Notes: a model not told the origin generated them from the letters alone. 7,051 bases of DNA from Thaumarchaeota archaeon UBA160 (GCA_002506605.1 DAXX01000052.1:1-7051), one strand, 5' to 3'; positions 1 to 5,986 are shown, counted from the stretch's first letter. Translations and numbers: made by a program.

Positions 1-69
1 ATTTATGGCGTGAAGGAAGTCAGAAGATTATGCTTTGAAAGAGATTGTTTTAAAAAAGTAGGCTTTTAG
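1..69 (+). CDS. possible 3' end of an upstream gene (partial)
   Basis: The first frame is open from the window edge to a TAG at 67-69, giving 22 residues that end in KKVGF. The two other forward frames close earlier. The tail is rich in Arg, Lys and Glu and could be the C-terminus of a protein gene lying mostly to the left. It is too short to assign to a family, and an open frame of this length occurs by chance often enough that the call is weak. The tRNA-Gly promoter begins about 35 bp after the stop. Confidence 0.3.
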   Translation: MYGVKEVRRLCFERDCFKKVGF

Positions 70-103
70 AGGCGAGCCATAAGATATAAAGTCAACATAC
101 ATA

Positions 104-118
104 GCAAAGCTTTTAAAG
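104..118 (+). promoter_or_regulatory. BRE/TATA promoter of tRNA-Gly
   Basis: A purine-rich BRE-like stretch (GCAAAG, 104-109) is followed by a TATA element CTTTTAAA (110-117). Its centre lies about 28 bp before the first base of the mature tRNA at 142, the usual archaeal spacing to the transcription start. A second T/A run at 131-140 is too close to the gene to act as its TATA box. Confidence 0.6.
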
Positions 119-141
119 ATATATGCGAACTTTTTTATAAA

Positions 142-217
142 GCGGCGGTCGTCTAGCCTGGTCTAGGACGTCAGCCTGCCACGCTGGAAATCGCGGGTTC
201 AAATCCCGCCCGCCGCA
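142..217 (+). tRNA. tRNA-Gly (anticodon GCC)
   Basis: All four arms fold without mismatch. The acceptor stem is GCGGCGG (142-148) with CCGCCGC (210-216), discriminator A217, and no encoded CCA. The D stem is 151-154/166-169 and its loop carries G18-G19. The anticodon stem is 171-175/183-187, closed by one G-U pair. The loop CTGCCAC (176-182) puts GCC at 34-36 after U33, reading the glycine codon GGC. The variable loop has five bases. The T stem is 193-197/205-209 with loop TTCAAAT. There is no intron. A73 fits archaeal glycine tRNAs. It is an orphan gene with its own promoter. Confidence 0.97.
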
Positions 218-377
218 ATTTGATGTTTAGATGTTGCATGACAGAAAAGTGCATATATTAATGCATAAACGCATACAATTATGATAAAAGTTTGAATTAC
301 AGAAAGATGAAAGCCTCGCCCCTTCTAATGGATGATGAAAATTTAAAGTTTTTCTCTCTAACTTCTTTTTCACATTT
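218..377. other. AT-rich intergenic spacer, no gene seen
   Basis: I found no convincing reading frame on either strand. Two minor structures stand out: TGCAT/ATGCA repeats around 251-277, including TGCAT at 251-255 facing ATGCA at 262-266, and a box-C-like ATGATGA near 332-338. The latter has no matching box D (CTGA) at a suitable distance, so I do not call a C/D guide RNA. There is no strong T-run terminator directly after the tRNA. Confidence 0.5.
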
Positions 378-389
378 TATGTATAAAAG
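378..389 (+). promoter_or_regulatory. TATA promoter of the structured RNA
   Basis: The sequence TTATGTATAAAAG contains a good TATA element (TATAAAAG, 382-389). Its centre lies about 26 bp before 411-413, exactly where the 5' strand of the predicted terminal helix of the downstream RNA begins. The match between promoter spacing and the independent folding boundary supports a separately transcribed RNA. Confidence 0.55.
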
Positions 390-410
390 CTCAAAGACAT
401 AAGGCCTAAT

Positions 411-615
411 TAGCTTGACTTAAGGGTAAAAAGTTGATGGAAGCATTATGCCTGTGGAACGCAGGCAAAAAGCTCGCTGAGATTGAAGCCTCAACGCCGC
501 ATAGGCGCAAGCTCTCAGTATAAAGCGAAAAGCTCCAGCTGACAGGTCAGGGTAGTCCATCCCCTGGTTACGCCCTGGCGCTGTATATACCAAAGTTGTT
601 TAGATTAAGTAAAGC
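411..615 (+). ncRNA. unassigned structured RNA, about 200 nt
   Basis: By hand count, 441-580 is about 55% G+C while 601-780 is about 20%. The segment folds into: a terminal helix P1, GCTTGACTTAA (413-423) with TTAAGTAAAGC (605-615), one mismatch in eleven; a seven-pair hairpin 449-455/461-467 with loop GGAAC; AGCTCGCT (471-478) with 524-534 (three-A bulge), competing at 477-478 with CTGAGA (477-482)/TCTCAG (513-518), which encloses hairpins TTGA/TCAA (483-494) and CGCC/GGCG (495-507); and an irregular hairpin CAGC, CAGG, CAGGG (536-552) with CCCTG, CCTG, GCTG (562-583). The apical loop TCCATC (556-561) is perfectly complementary to GATGGA (436-441), compatible with a pseudoknot. I see no RNase P CR-I or CR-V, no SRP GNRA/AGCAG loop, no T-loop, no C/D or ACA boxes. 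It has its own TATA box; the MFS gene downstream has another, so it is probably not a leader. Function unknown. Confidence 0.6.
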
Positions 616-824
616 ATAAAAATAAAAAAAGGAACAAAATGTGCTTACCAAAGATAAATGGAGTCATCAATATTATTACAAAAATACGAAATAAGAAATT
701 AGCACGCACTTTTCATATTTTTTGAAATTTGTAAAAACATTTTTTACGATTATAAAAAAATTATAGTTTACTAATAAATTTTCCTGTCATTTAAACAGCG
801 ACTTAAAATATTTTGTATATTTCT
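616..824. other. very AT-rich spacer upstream of the MFS gene
   Basis: No gene is supported. The longest feature is a 28-codon ATG frame (639-725) without coding character. A perfect seven-pair hairpin with a three-base loop lies at 731-747 (described separately). The rest is A/T runs, which may help end transcription of the upstream RNA. Confidence 0.5.
731..747. repeat. small inverted repeat, possible terminator or operator
   Basis: GTAAAAA (731-737) and TTTTTAC (741-747) are perfect inverted arms around the three-base loop CAT. The hairpin would be weak because it is almost all A-T. The T-run in its 3' arm could act as an archaeal terminator for the RNA upstream, or the dyad could be a binding site about 90 bp before the MFS promoter. 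Composition alone makes such repeats fairly likely here. Confidence 0.3.
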
Positions 825-846
825 GTAAAGAAACATTTATATAAAA
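825..846 (+). promoter_or_regulatory. BRE/TATA promoter of the first MFS gene
   Basis: GTAAAGAAAC (825-834) gives a purine-rich BRE and ATTTATATAAAA (835-846) is a strong TATA element centred near 840. Transcription would start around 866-870, at or just before the ATG at 870. This leaderless geometry decides the start codon in favour of 870 over the in-frame ATG at 813, which lies upstream of the TATA box. Confidence 0.7.
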
Positions 847-869
847 CGCATTTAATTAGATTATTACTC

Positions 870-2222
870 ATGAACTTACTTAAGAAACCCGACAAAAAAG
901 GAAATAAGACCATAAATGCGTCGGGCGAAACGACTGGCGCAAAACCAGTTCAAACAAAGACCAAAATTCCCTGGTTAGCTATTTTTGCGTTAGCAATGGG
1001 CATGCTTGTTTATGGTGTTGCTGAAAGCTATGGTCCAGTTTTTGCTATAACTAGCATAATTCCTACACAATACTATTACTTGAGCTTGAGCGCTGGTTTT
1101 ATAGCTGGAGGTTTTGGGGCTTTACTTGCAGGCTTTTTGACAGATTACTTAGGCAGAAGAAAATCGTTCCTCATAACAGCGGCAATGATATTTATAGGTA
1201 TAGCGATTTATCTTGCCGCGCCAACAAATTCGGCCGCGATAATAATTTCGTTTATACTTGTCGGTATGGCTGCGATAGGAGCTGAAACGCCTATTCTTGC
1301 CGCGATATCTGAAAGCGTTCCAGCCAAGTACAGAGGAAATCTACTGGTTGTTGTTCAGAACTTTGGAAACATAGGTGTGGCCCTTGTTTTTATTCCAGCA
1401 TTGTTGGGCGCTTCATCTTTACAAGATGAAGTAGCTTATGCTTTGCTACTCATAGCGCCTCTAGTGGCACTGATAATAGGCTACTATTCAGTTAAAGAAT
1501 CTGAGCCGTGGGAAGCGACAGAAAAGAAAACGCCAGAATCAGTGCAGGAGGCTTGGCAAAAAGTTGATCAAGAAACAGCTGAACACGTAAAACCCACAAT
1601 GGGGGTACCATTGAGATGGCTGCTCATAACGTTGATAGGAATAGTACAGGACGTTGCTTTCGTATGGATTACATATGATATAGGTTACTTGTACTTTACA
1701 GACTATTCAAGCCTTATACCAGTTATAGGAGGGTTCACGATGGCAATTCTTGGAATACTTTTTGGGGTTTTCTTTGCGCACAGAATGTCTAGAAAGAACG
1801 CTGCATTACTTGCATACGGTTCGCAGTTTATTCTCTGGATTTTGCTTTGGGCCTACGTAGCAATAACAGGGGCAACAGCAGGTTCTGCACTTATAGCTCT
1901 TATAACTATTCAGTTCTTTGGCGTTGAGCTTACTTGGGGTGTCAGAGCAATGCTTGAACCTGAAGTCTTTCCAACTATAACAAGAGGAAGATGGGTTTCT
2001 CTTGCAAGAACGGCTGTATGGATTATTGCAGGAATTATAACAATGCTACTTTCAATATATTTTCTTCCTCCAGAATCAAGCCAAATTATATCTTACTTCA
2101 ATTATTCTTCAGCGGCTATAGCAGTTGTGTTCCTAATTGGTTTGATATCAGCAATATACTGGTACTATAAAGGATTTGAAACTGGTGGAAAGAGTTTAGC
2201 AGGGCATGACATTGTAGTTTAA
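870..2222 (+). CDS. MFS transporter, sugar-porter-like (paralogue 1)
   Basis: A 450-residue integral membrane protein of the major facilitator superfamily, of normal length for about 12 membrane helices. It starts with a hydrophilic, Lys-rich cytosolic tail (1-33). Helix 1 follows, and the loop 2-3 signature motif A, GFLTDYLGRRKS, is at 88-99. Helix 4 carries GAETP (137-141), followed by ESVPAKYRG (148-156). A charged central loop (about 209-246) separates the halves. A second motif-A-like HRMSRKN is at 304-310, and EPEVFPTITRGR (363-374) matches the late sugar-porter motif. It is expected to move a small solute by ion coupling; the substrate cannot be read from sequence. The ATG at 870 is chosen because a TATA box sits about 30 bp upstream. 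It shares many blocks with the transporter at 3790-5052. The PadR gene downstream may control it. Confidence 0.93.
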   Translation: MNLLKKPDKKGNKTINASGETTGAKPVQTKTKIPWLAIFALAMGMLVYGVAESYGPVFAITSIIPTQYYYLSLSAGFIAGGFGALLAGFLTDYLGRRKSFLITAAMIFIGIAIYLAAPTNSAAIIISFILVGMAAIGAETPILAAISESVPAKYRGNLLVVVQNFGNIGVALVFIPALLGASSLQDEVAYALLLIAPLVALIIGYYSVKESEPWEATEKKTPESVQEAWQKVDQETAEHVKPTMGVPLRWLLITLIGIVQDVAFVWITYDIGYLYFTDYSSLIPVIGGFTMAILGILFGVFFAHRMSRKNAALLAYGSQFILWILLWAYVAITGATAGSALIALITIQFFGVELTWGVRAMLEPEVFPTITRGRWVSLARTAVWIIAGIITMLLSIYFLPPESSQIISYFNYSSAAIAVVFLIGLISAIYWYYKGFETGGKSLAGHDIVV

Positions 2223-2275
2223 TTTTTATTATTTTTTTAATTTTTATTAATTATTTTATTTTTATTTGTTAAAAA
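2222..2275 (+). terminator. T-rich terminator region after the MFS gene
   Basis: Immediately after the stop codon the + strand has a series of T-runs (four to seven T each, broken by A) with no stable hairpin. This is the typical form of archaeal transcription termination signals. It also separates the transporter transcript from the PadR promoter about 95 bp further on. Confidence 0.6.
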
Positions 2276-2286
2276 TTATAATTATT

Positions 2287-2406
2287 TTGCATTTGATACA
2301 AACAAAATGCATTGTAAAAATTGTATCTTTTTGTGCAATCATAAATCTTGTTAAGCATATAGCGCATGTTTTTAAATTGCTTGCACAAAAATATGATATG
2401 CACAAA
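2287..2406. promoter_or_regulatory. repeat-rich operator region of padR
   Basis: TTTTTGTGCAA (2328-2338) and TTGCACAAAAA (2381-2391) form a perfect 11-bp inverted repeat, with centres 53 bp apart, close to five helical turns. A third TGCACAAA (2399-2406) overlaps the start codon, 17 bp from the copy in the second arm. Each arm contains the dyad TTG-N2-CAA. Further upstream lie TTTG-ATA-CAAA (2292-2302), GATACAA (2295-2301) facing TTGTATC (2321-2327), and TTGCA (2287-2291) facing TGCAA (2334-2338). The TATA box TTTTAAAT (2370-2377) sits between the main arms, so a bound repressor would block it. Autoregulation by PadR is inferred from the family and the position. Confidence 0.5.
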
Positions 2407-2793
2407 GGAAGGGGAAGAAGACATCTTGGGCTCAGAACCTACGTGCTCTTTAGCCTGATGGAATCACCTAAAAACGGAATAGAAATAGCTTACGATCTAG
2501 TTAGGGTTCTAGGCTGGCGACCTTCTCCTGGCTCTCTTTATCCTCTTTTAATGGAACTTGAAAAAGAGGGTTTGATAGAAAAAACAAATGACGGAAAGCT
2601 CAAGCTAACTCCGCACGGCATCGATTATATGAGCTCCATACCGTTTGCTATAAATATTAGAAGCATAACGTTCATGATGGAAGCGCTGTTAGACAGGCTA
2701 GAGAAAAGGGCAGAAGCTGAAGGATTGAGTGAGGAGGAGAAAAAGAGGCTCAAAGATATAGCTGAAAAGATCCTCAAACTTACAGCTACTTAA
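2398..2793 (+). CDS. PadR-family transcriptional regulator
   Basis: A 131-residue one-component regulator with an N-terminal winged helix-turn-helix. Residues 9-24 resemble the first PadR helix. The family signature SPGSLYPLLMELEKEGLI is at 43-60 (recognition helix), and the wing follows at 61-74 (KTNDGKLKLTPHG). A helical, charged C-terminus (about 87-128) corresponds to the dimerisation helices. PadR proteins usually repress nearby transporter or stress genes and respond to small aromatic or amphipathic ligands. Here the MFS gene just upstream is the natural candidate target, by inference. The ATG at 2398 is preferred: a TATA box lies about 24 bp upstream, while the 44 in-frame upstream codons (from 2266) are low-complexity and contain that promoter. 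Its 3' end overlaps the convergent gene by 8 bp. Confidence 0.9.
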   Translation: MHKGRGRRHLGLRTYVLFSLMESPKNGIEIAYDLVRVLGWRPSPGSLYPLLMELEKEGLIEKTNDGKLKLTPHGIDYMSSIPFAINIRSITFMMEALLDRLEKRAEAEGLSEEEKKRLKDIAEKILKLTAT

Positions 2794-3073
2794 TAGTATT
2801 CCATTTGCTTTTTAAGTACTCTTTCCCTTCTTTTGTAAGTGTGTAATATGTATGATGCTTAGTCACCTCAGGAGATCTTTTCATTTTTGCTTTAGTTCTT
2901 TTAAGTCCTTTACCAAATACCTTCCGTACATAGCCTTCTCTTTCAAGTTTTTCAAGCTCCATTATAACGGTTTCAGTTTTAACGCCTAGATTTCTAGCTA
3001 TGCTAAAAGCATAATCAACATTAGCGATTTTTAAGTGATGTAGCACTGCTAATTCAAGTTCATCATCTACCAT
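2786..3073 (-). CDS. small winged-helix protein, DUF2250-like
   Basis: A 95-residue soluble protein. Residues 6-50 form a helix-turn-helix core (LELAVLHHLKIANVDYAFSI, then VKTETVIMELEKLEREGYV), which is the shape of MarR/ArsR-type winged helices. The C-terminal HHTYYTLTKEGKEYL (73-87) is the typical final strand-helix seen in archaeal DUF2250 proteins; I assign that family from memory of this pattern. The Lys/Arg-rich middle (55-66) suggests nucleic-acid contact. DNA binding and regulation are likely, but no target is known. The start at 3073 (MVDDE) has a TATA element about 29 bp upstream. The longer in-frame extension to 3211 is antisense to the neighbouring membrane-protein gene and is rejected. 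It is divergent from the DUF1614 gene. Confidence 0.75.
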   Translation of the reverse strand: MVDDELELAVLHHLKIANVDYAFSIARNLGVKTETVIMELEKLEREGYVRKVFGKGLKRTKAKMKRSPEVTKHHTYYTLTKEGKEYLKSKWNTIK

Positions 3074-3092
3074 AAAAATAAAAAGTGTACAA

Positions 3093-3106
3093 TAAGGCAT
3101 ATAAGC
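3093..3106. promoter_or_regulatory. near-palindromic TATA between divergent genes
   Basis: CATATAAG (3099-3106) reads as CTTATATG on the other strand. Its centre is about 29 bp from the start of the DUF2250 gene (3073, minus strand) and about 27 bp from the TTG at 3129 (plus strand). One element could therefore direct leaderless transcripts both ways. A second candidate for the plus strand, TACATAAAT (3142-3150), would suit the alternative ATG at 3180. Confidence 0.45.
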
Positions 3107-3128
3107 AAATCGTTTTAATGAACATTGA

Positions 3129-3800
3129 TTGAAACCAATAGTACATAAATCACATAGGGCGGCAATATATCTTATTTTTATGCTTCTTTTATTATTTGTG
3201 CTCGTTTTCACAATTTTTTATTCTTTTAAAATATTGGGTTTTACCCCAATTCAAATTATAATCATTACATTTTTTTCACTAATAGGCGCAAACGTAAATA
3301 TACCGATAGCAACTTTAAGAAGCAAAGAACCGATTGTTATGCTAAAAAGTTATACAATATTTGGGATAGAACTTTATGTTCCATTCTATTCATACGAAAG
3401 GGTTACAGTTGCAGTAAACTTAGGTGGAGCTGTTATTCCTGTTATAGCTTCAGTATACCTTATATTAATTCATATTAACATGCTGTTTTCAGTATTACTT
3501 TCCATAATAATTTCTTCTATCTTCATTCATGCGATAGCTAAACCTGTGAAGGGGCTTGGTATAGTTACACCGTTCTTTATACCTCCATTATTTGCAGCCT
3601 TGCTTGGTATAATTTTTGGAGGCAGCATGGCTCCGGTTGTTGCTTATATAGCCGGAACAATGGGTTCTCTCATAGGTGCTGATTTAACAAACCTTCACAA
3701 GCTCGATAGGCTAGGCGCTTCATTTGTAAGCATAGGAGGAGCTGGTATATTTGATGGTGTATTTCTTACAGGATTAGTGGCCGCTTTGCTCACAATTTAG
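3129..3800 (+). CDS. DUF1614 family membrane protein
   Basis: A 223-residue, highly hydrophobic protein with about six to seven membrane helices. Conserved-looking blocks fit DUF1614: NVNIPI (55-60), NLGGAVIPV (97-105), a KPVKGLGIVTP block (138-148), GADLTNL (183-189) and SIGGAGIFDGVFLTGL (201-216). The Gly-rich re-entrant-looking segments suggest a channel or enzyme in the membrane, but the family has no established function. The start is uncertain. TTG at 3129 gives a basic tail (KSHR) before a complete first helix (about 11-33) and has a TATA box 27 bp upstream. The in-frame ATG at 3180 would cut into that helix, leaving 206 residues. I prefer TTG. Its end overlaps the convergent MFS gene by 11 bp. 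Confidence 0.85.
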   Translation: MKPIVHKSHRAAIYLIFMLLLLFVLVFTIFYSFKILGFTPIQIIIITFFSLIGANVNIPIATLRSKEPIVMLKSYTIFGIELYVPFYSYERVTVAVNLGGAVIPVIASVYLILIHINMLFSVLLSIIISSIFIHAIAKPVKGLGIVTPFFIPPLFAALLGIIFGGSMAPVVAYIAGTMGSLIGADLTNLHKLDRLGASFVSIGGAGIFDGVFLTGLVAALLTI

Positions 3801-5052
3801 CATGGACTTTATCGATGCTTCTCAGGCTTTTTCTTGCAGTTTCAAATCCCTTTACATACCATATTAACGCTCCACCAAAACCAAGTAGCCACAAACCTAT
3901 GTTATAATAAATGTATTGAGGAACAGTAAAGCTAAATGTAAGAAATATTGAAGCTATATATGTGCCGTAAGTTATGGTCCTTATAACACCTATGAACCCA
4001 GCTCTCAGCCCTGTCGGGAATAGCTCAGGCTCCAACATGGTTCTAGAAATCCAAGCAAATTCGCTAAATGCCATATTAAGGAACAGCAACGTGTAGAACA
4101 AAGCTAAAGACTGAACGCTAGCAAAGGGAAGTATAAGAAACATCGTTATCAAACCCCCTAAAAATGAAAAGATTAAATAGTTCTTTCTTGAGATTCTGTT
4201 TGCTATGTAAGCTCCGATAAAACCTGCAATTGAGGCGCCTAGATTAGCTATAAAAAGTATTTGAGCGGTCAAACTCGGAAACTCAGCAGGTCCCAATATG
4301 TATGCCATAAGCCCAAAACTAAGAAACTGTGAAATTCCTATTATTACGAGAAAAGCTAACCTCAATCCTAAACCGGCAGTTGGCGAAGCTTCTTCTAATT
4401 TTTCATCAGTAACTTTTATGGATGTCGTGTACTTTTTTGCTTCTTCTAATTTTCCTTTTATTTCAAGCCACCTCACTGATTCTGGCATTGAAAGCCTAGA
4501 AAAAACAAGTATTATGATAGCTATGAAAGCCGTTATGCCTATTGCTACCTTTGTAGGGTAAAAAGCTCCATGAGTAATTATAGCTATGCCCGAAGCTACA
4601 GCGGCCCCAATGTTTGCAAAGTTGGGCATTATTGCTAGAATGGCTCCTCTATACCTAACGGGCATGTTTTCACTCAAAAGAGCAAGCAGCGCGGGTTCTT
4701 CGCCTCCAACTCCAAACTGTGTTAGAAAAAGGGAAGCCATAAGCACGCTGAAGTTTTCAGAAATCATAAAAAGAAAAACTCCTATGCCATAGCTAAGCAT
4801 CGTTATTATAAATGCCATTTTTCTTCCGATTTTGTCAGCAATGAACCCCATCAGAAAATTTCCTATTAAAGCGAACACAAGAGGAATAGAAAGCACCAAG
4901 ACGTACATTGAACTTGGAATGAATTTGCTTATCAACGTGCTTATAGGAGCAAGCGTAGAAAGCACCCCCCATATAAAGAAACCCATGGAAACTGCTATAA
5001 ACGTGTAAACATGCATTGTGCTGATTTTTGCTCTTTCAATTATATCGCTCAT
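3790..5052 (-). CDS. MFS transporter, sugar-porter-like (paralogue 2)
   Basis: A 420-residue, 12-helix major facilitator protein. Motif A, GFIADKIGRKMA, is at 69-80. Helix 4 carries GGEEPALLALLSENM (116-130) and then PVRYRG (131-136). The sugar-porter motif PESVRWLEIKGKLEEAKK is at 190-207, at the start of the central loop. The second-half motif NRISRKN is at 285-291, and EPELFPTGLR (341-350) matches the late sugar-porter motif. The C-terminus WYVKGFETARKSL mirrors WYYKGFETGGKSL of the transporter at 870-2222, which shows common descent. The acidic pair E118-E119 in helix 4 may take part in proton coupling (inference). Substrate unknown. The ATG at 5052 has a TATA element (complement of 5076-5083) about 28 bp upstream, so a leaderless message is likely. 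Confidence 0.93.
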   Translation of the reverse strand: MSDIIERAKISTMHVYTFIAVSMGFFIWGVLSTLAPISTLISKFIPSSMYVLVLSIPLVFALIGNFLMGFIADKIGRKMAFIITMLSYGIGVFLFMISENFSVLMASLFLTQFGVGGEEPALLALLSENMPVRYRGAILAIMPNFANIGAAVASGIAIITHGAFYPTKVAIGITAFIAIIILVFSRLSMPESVRWLEIKGKLEEAKKYTTSIKVTDEKLEEASPTAGLGLRLAFLVIIGISQFLSFGLMAYILGPAEFPSLTAQILFIANLGASIAGFIGAYIANRISRKNYLIFSFLGGLITMFLILPFASVQSLALFYTLLFLNMAFSEFAWISRTMLEPELFPTGLRAGFIGVIRTITYGTYIASIFLTFSFTVPQYIYYNIGLWLLGFGGALIWYVKGFETARKSLRSIDKVHAKL

Positions 5053-5114
5053 TGCGTCAGCTCAATAAAAAATCGCTATAAATTTTTTTATTTATATATA
5101 AATATAATAGATAA
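5053..5114. promoter_or_regulatory. shared divergent promoter region
   Basis: This 62-bp spacer separates the divergent MFS and methyltransferase genes. On the minus strand ATTTATAG (complement of 5076-5083) is about 28 bp from the MFS start. On the plus strand the T/A run 5083-5102 holds several overlapping TATA-like elements; the one centred near 5089 fits a leaderless start at 5115. The strong-looking TTTATATATAAA (5091-5102) is too close to 5115 to start upstream of it, so the exact plus-strand element is unclear. Confidence 0.5.
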
Positions 5115-5945
5115 ATGCCTAGACCATTAAAAGAACTTTTAAAAGATATAATAGGCGAAAAGGCGGCCAGAGCTGTAGGCGCTTTTGATCTCATAGGGGA
5201 TATAGCGGTTATCAGAATTCCTGAAGAACTAAGGGCACATTCAGAAATCATTGGAAAAACTCTGATGAAAATTAACAAAAACGTAAAATCTGTATGGGCC
5301 CAAATTGGTCCGGTTGAGGGTGATTTTAGAATTAGGGAACTTGTTCATATAGCTGGAGAAAAAAGAAGTGAAACTATTTATAAAGAAAATGGTTGTATTT
5401 TTAAAGTTGATGTTACGAAAGTATTTTTCACGCCTAGGCTCAGTCAGGAAAGAAAGAGGATAGCCGACCTAGTTTCTGATAACGAAACAGTTTTTAACAT
5501 GTTTGCTGGTGTCGGAACTTTTTCTATTGTTATAGCGAAGAAAAAATTTGCTGTGGTCCACAGTTCAGAGATCAACCCACATGCATATAATTATATGGTT
5601 GAAAATATAAGTTTAAATAAGTTAAAGGGAATGGTCATACCATATCTTAATGATGCAGCTGAAGTAGCTGAAAAGCTTGAAGGTAAAGCAGACAGAGTGC
5701 TTATGCCCCTGCCCGAAAAGGCAATTGAATATTATAAATATGCCATAAAAACCTTAAAAAATCATGGTTTTGTGCACATTTATCTACATATAAGCTATCC
5801 AAAAGGTTCAAACGAAAATGATGCGCTAATTAAAGGAAGCGACCTAATTCCTACAGGCAAAGTAATTTATTATAGAGTTGTTCGGCAGGTTGGGCCGAGA
5901 ACTGTTCAGGCAGTTTATGATGTTGAGATTAACAAAGATTTATGA
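5115..5945 (+). CDS. Trm5/TYW2-family tRNA (G37) methyltransferase-like protein
   Basis: A 276-residue class I SAM-dependent enzyme. The N-terminal D2-like domain (about 1-100) contains GAFDLIGDIAVIRIPEEL (22-39). The linker motif FFTPRLSQER (104-113) matches the conserved PRLS-ER of Trm5. The Rossmann fold has motif I NMFAGVGTFSI (128-138), motif II SEINPHA (151-157) and the post-strand-4 motif DRVLMPLPEKA (193-203). Family members methylate N1 of guanosine 37 in tRNA, or carry out aminocarboxypropyl transfer in wyosine synthesis (TYW2/Taw2). The length fits forms without the D1 domain. The MPLP motif resembles the MNLP of Trm5 more than the Taw2 pattern as I recall it, but has Pro at the usual Asn, so G37 methylation is likely, not certain. 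ATG 5115 is the only sensible start. The kinase gene begins 41 bp downstream. Confidence 0.87.
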   Translation: MPRPLKELLKDIIGEKAARAVGAFDLIGDIAVIRIPEELRAHSEIIGKTLMKINKNVKSVWAQIGPVEGDFRIRELVHIAGEKRSETIYKENGCIFKVDVTKVFFTPRLSQERKRIADLVSDNETVFNMFAGVGTFSIVIAKKKFAVVHSSEINPHAYNYMVENISLNKLKGMVIPYLNDAAEVAEKLEGKADRVLMPLPEKAIEYYKYAIKTLKNHGFVHIYLHISYPKGSNENDALIKGSDLIPTGKVIYYRVVRQVGPRTVQAVYDVEINKDL

Positions 5946-5955
5946 GCTGGCAAAA

Positions 5956-5965
5956 CGTTAAAAAA
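5956..5965 (+). promoter_or_regulatory. candidate TATA box of the kinase gene
   Basis: CGTTAAAAAA is centred about 26 bp before the ATG at 5987, suiting a leaderless message. A better-looking CTTTAAAAA (5969-5977) is too close to the start. Read-through from the methyltransferase gene, 41 bp upstream, is also possible. Confidence 0.35.
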
Positions 5966-5986
5966 TGCCTTTAAAAACTCAATATT

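Noticed and set aside
153..167. Fifteen-base repeat CTAGCCTGGTCTAGG, also at 6873-6887
   Set aside because: It is the D arm of the two tRNAs, conserved by tRNA structure; not a mobile element or attachment repeat.
328..345. C/D box guide RNA around the ATGATGA motif
   Set aside because: No CTGA box D or D' lies at the right spacing on the same strand.
441..583. SRP RNA or RNase P RNA
   Set aside because: CAGGTCAGG at 543-551 recalls SRP helix 8, but the hairpin loop is not GNRA and the 3' AGCAG partner is missing. The conserved RNase P segments CR-I and CR-V are not visible. Only a covariance-model search could overturn this.
639..725. 28-codon open frame in the spacer
   Set aside because: No promoter at a suitable distance, no coding character, and low-complexity composition.
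2266..2397. N-terminal extension of PadR
   Set aside because: It contains the TATA box and operator repeats and is rich in Ile/Leu/Val encoded by AT-rich sequence; PadR proteins normally start near the helix beginning at residue 9 of the shorter form.
3074..3211. N-terminal extension of the DUF2250-like protein
   Set aside because: The extension is antisense to the DUF1614 gene, contains the promoter, and has several Cys/Phe-rich stretches unlike the domain that follows. The start at 3073 has a correctly placed TATA box.
4298..4792. Two plus-strand open frames (4298-4561 and 4586-4792)
   Set aside because: Both are antisense to the well-supported MFS gene on the minus strand, have no promoter and no recognisable protein features.
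5057..5278. Minus-strand open frame of 73 codons
   Set aside because: It is antisense to the N-terminal part of the methyltransferase gene and runs across the divergent promoter; no family features.
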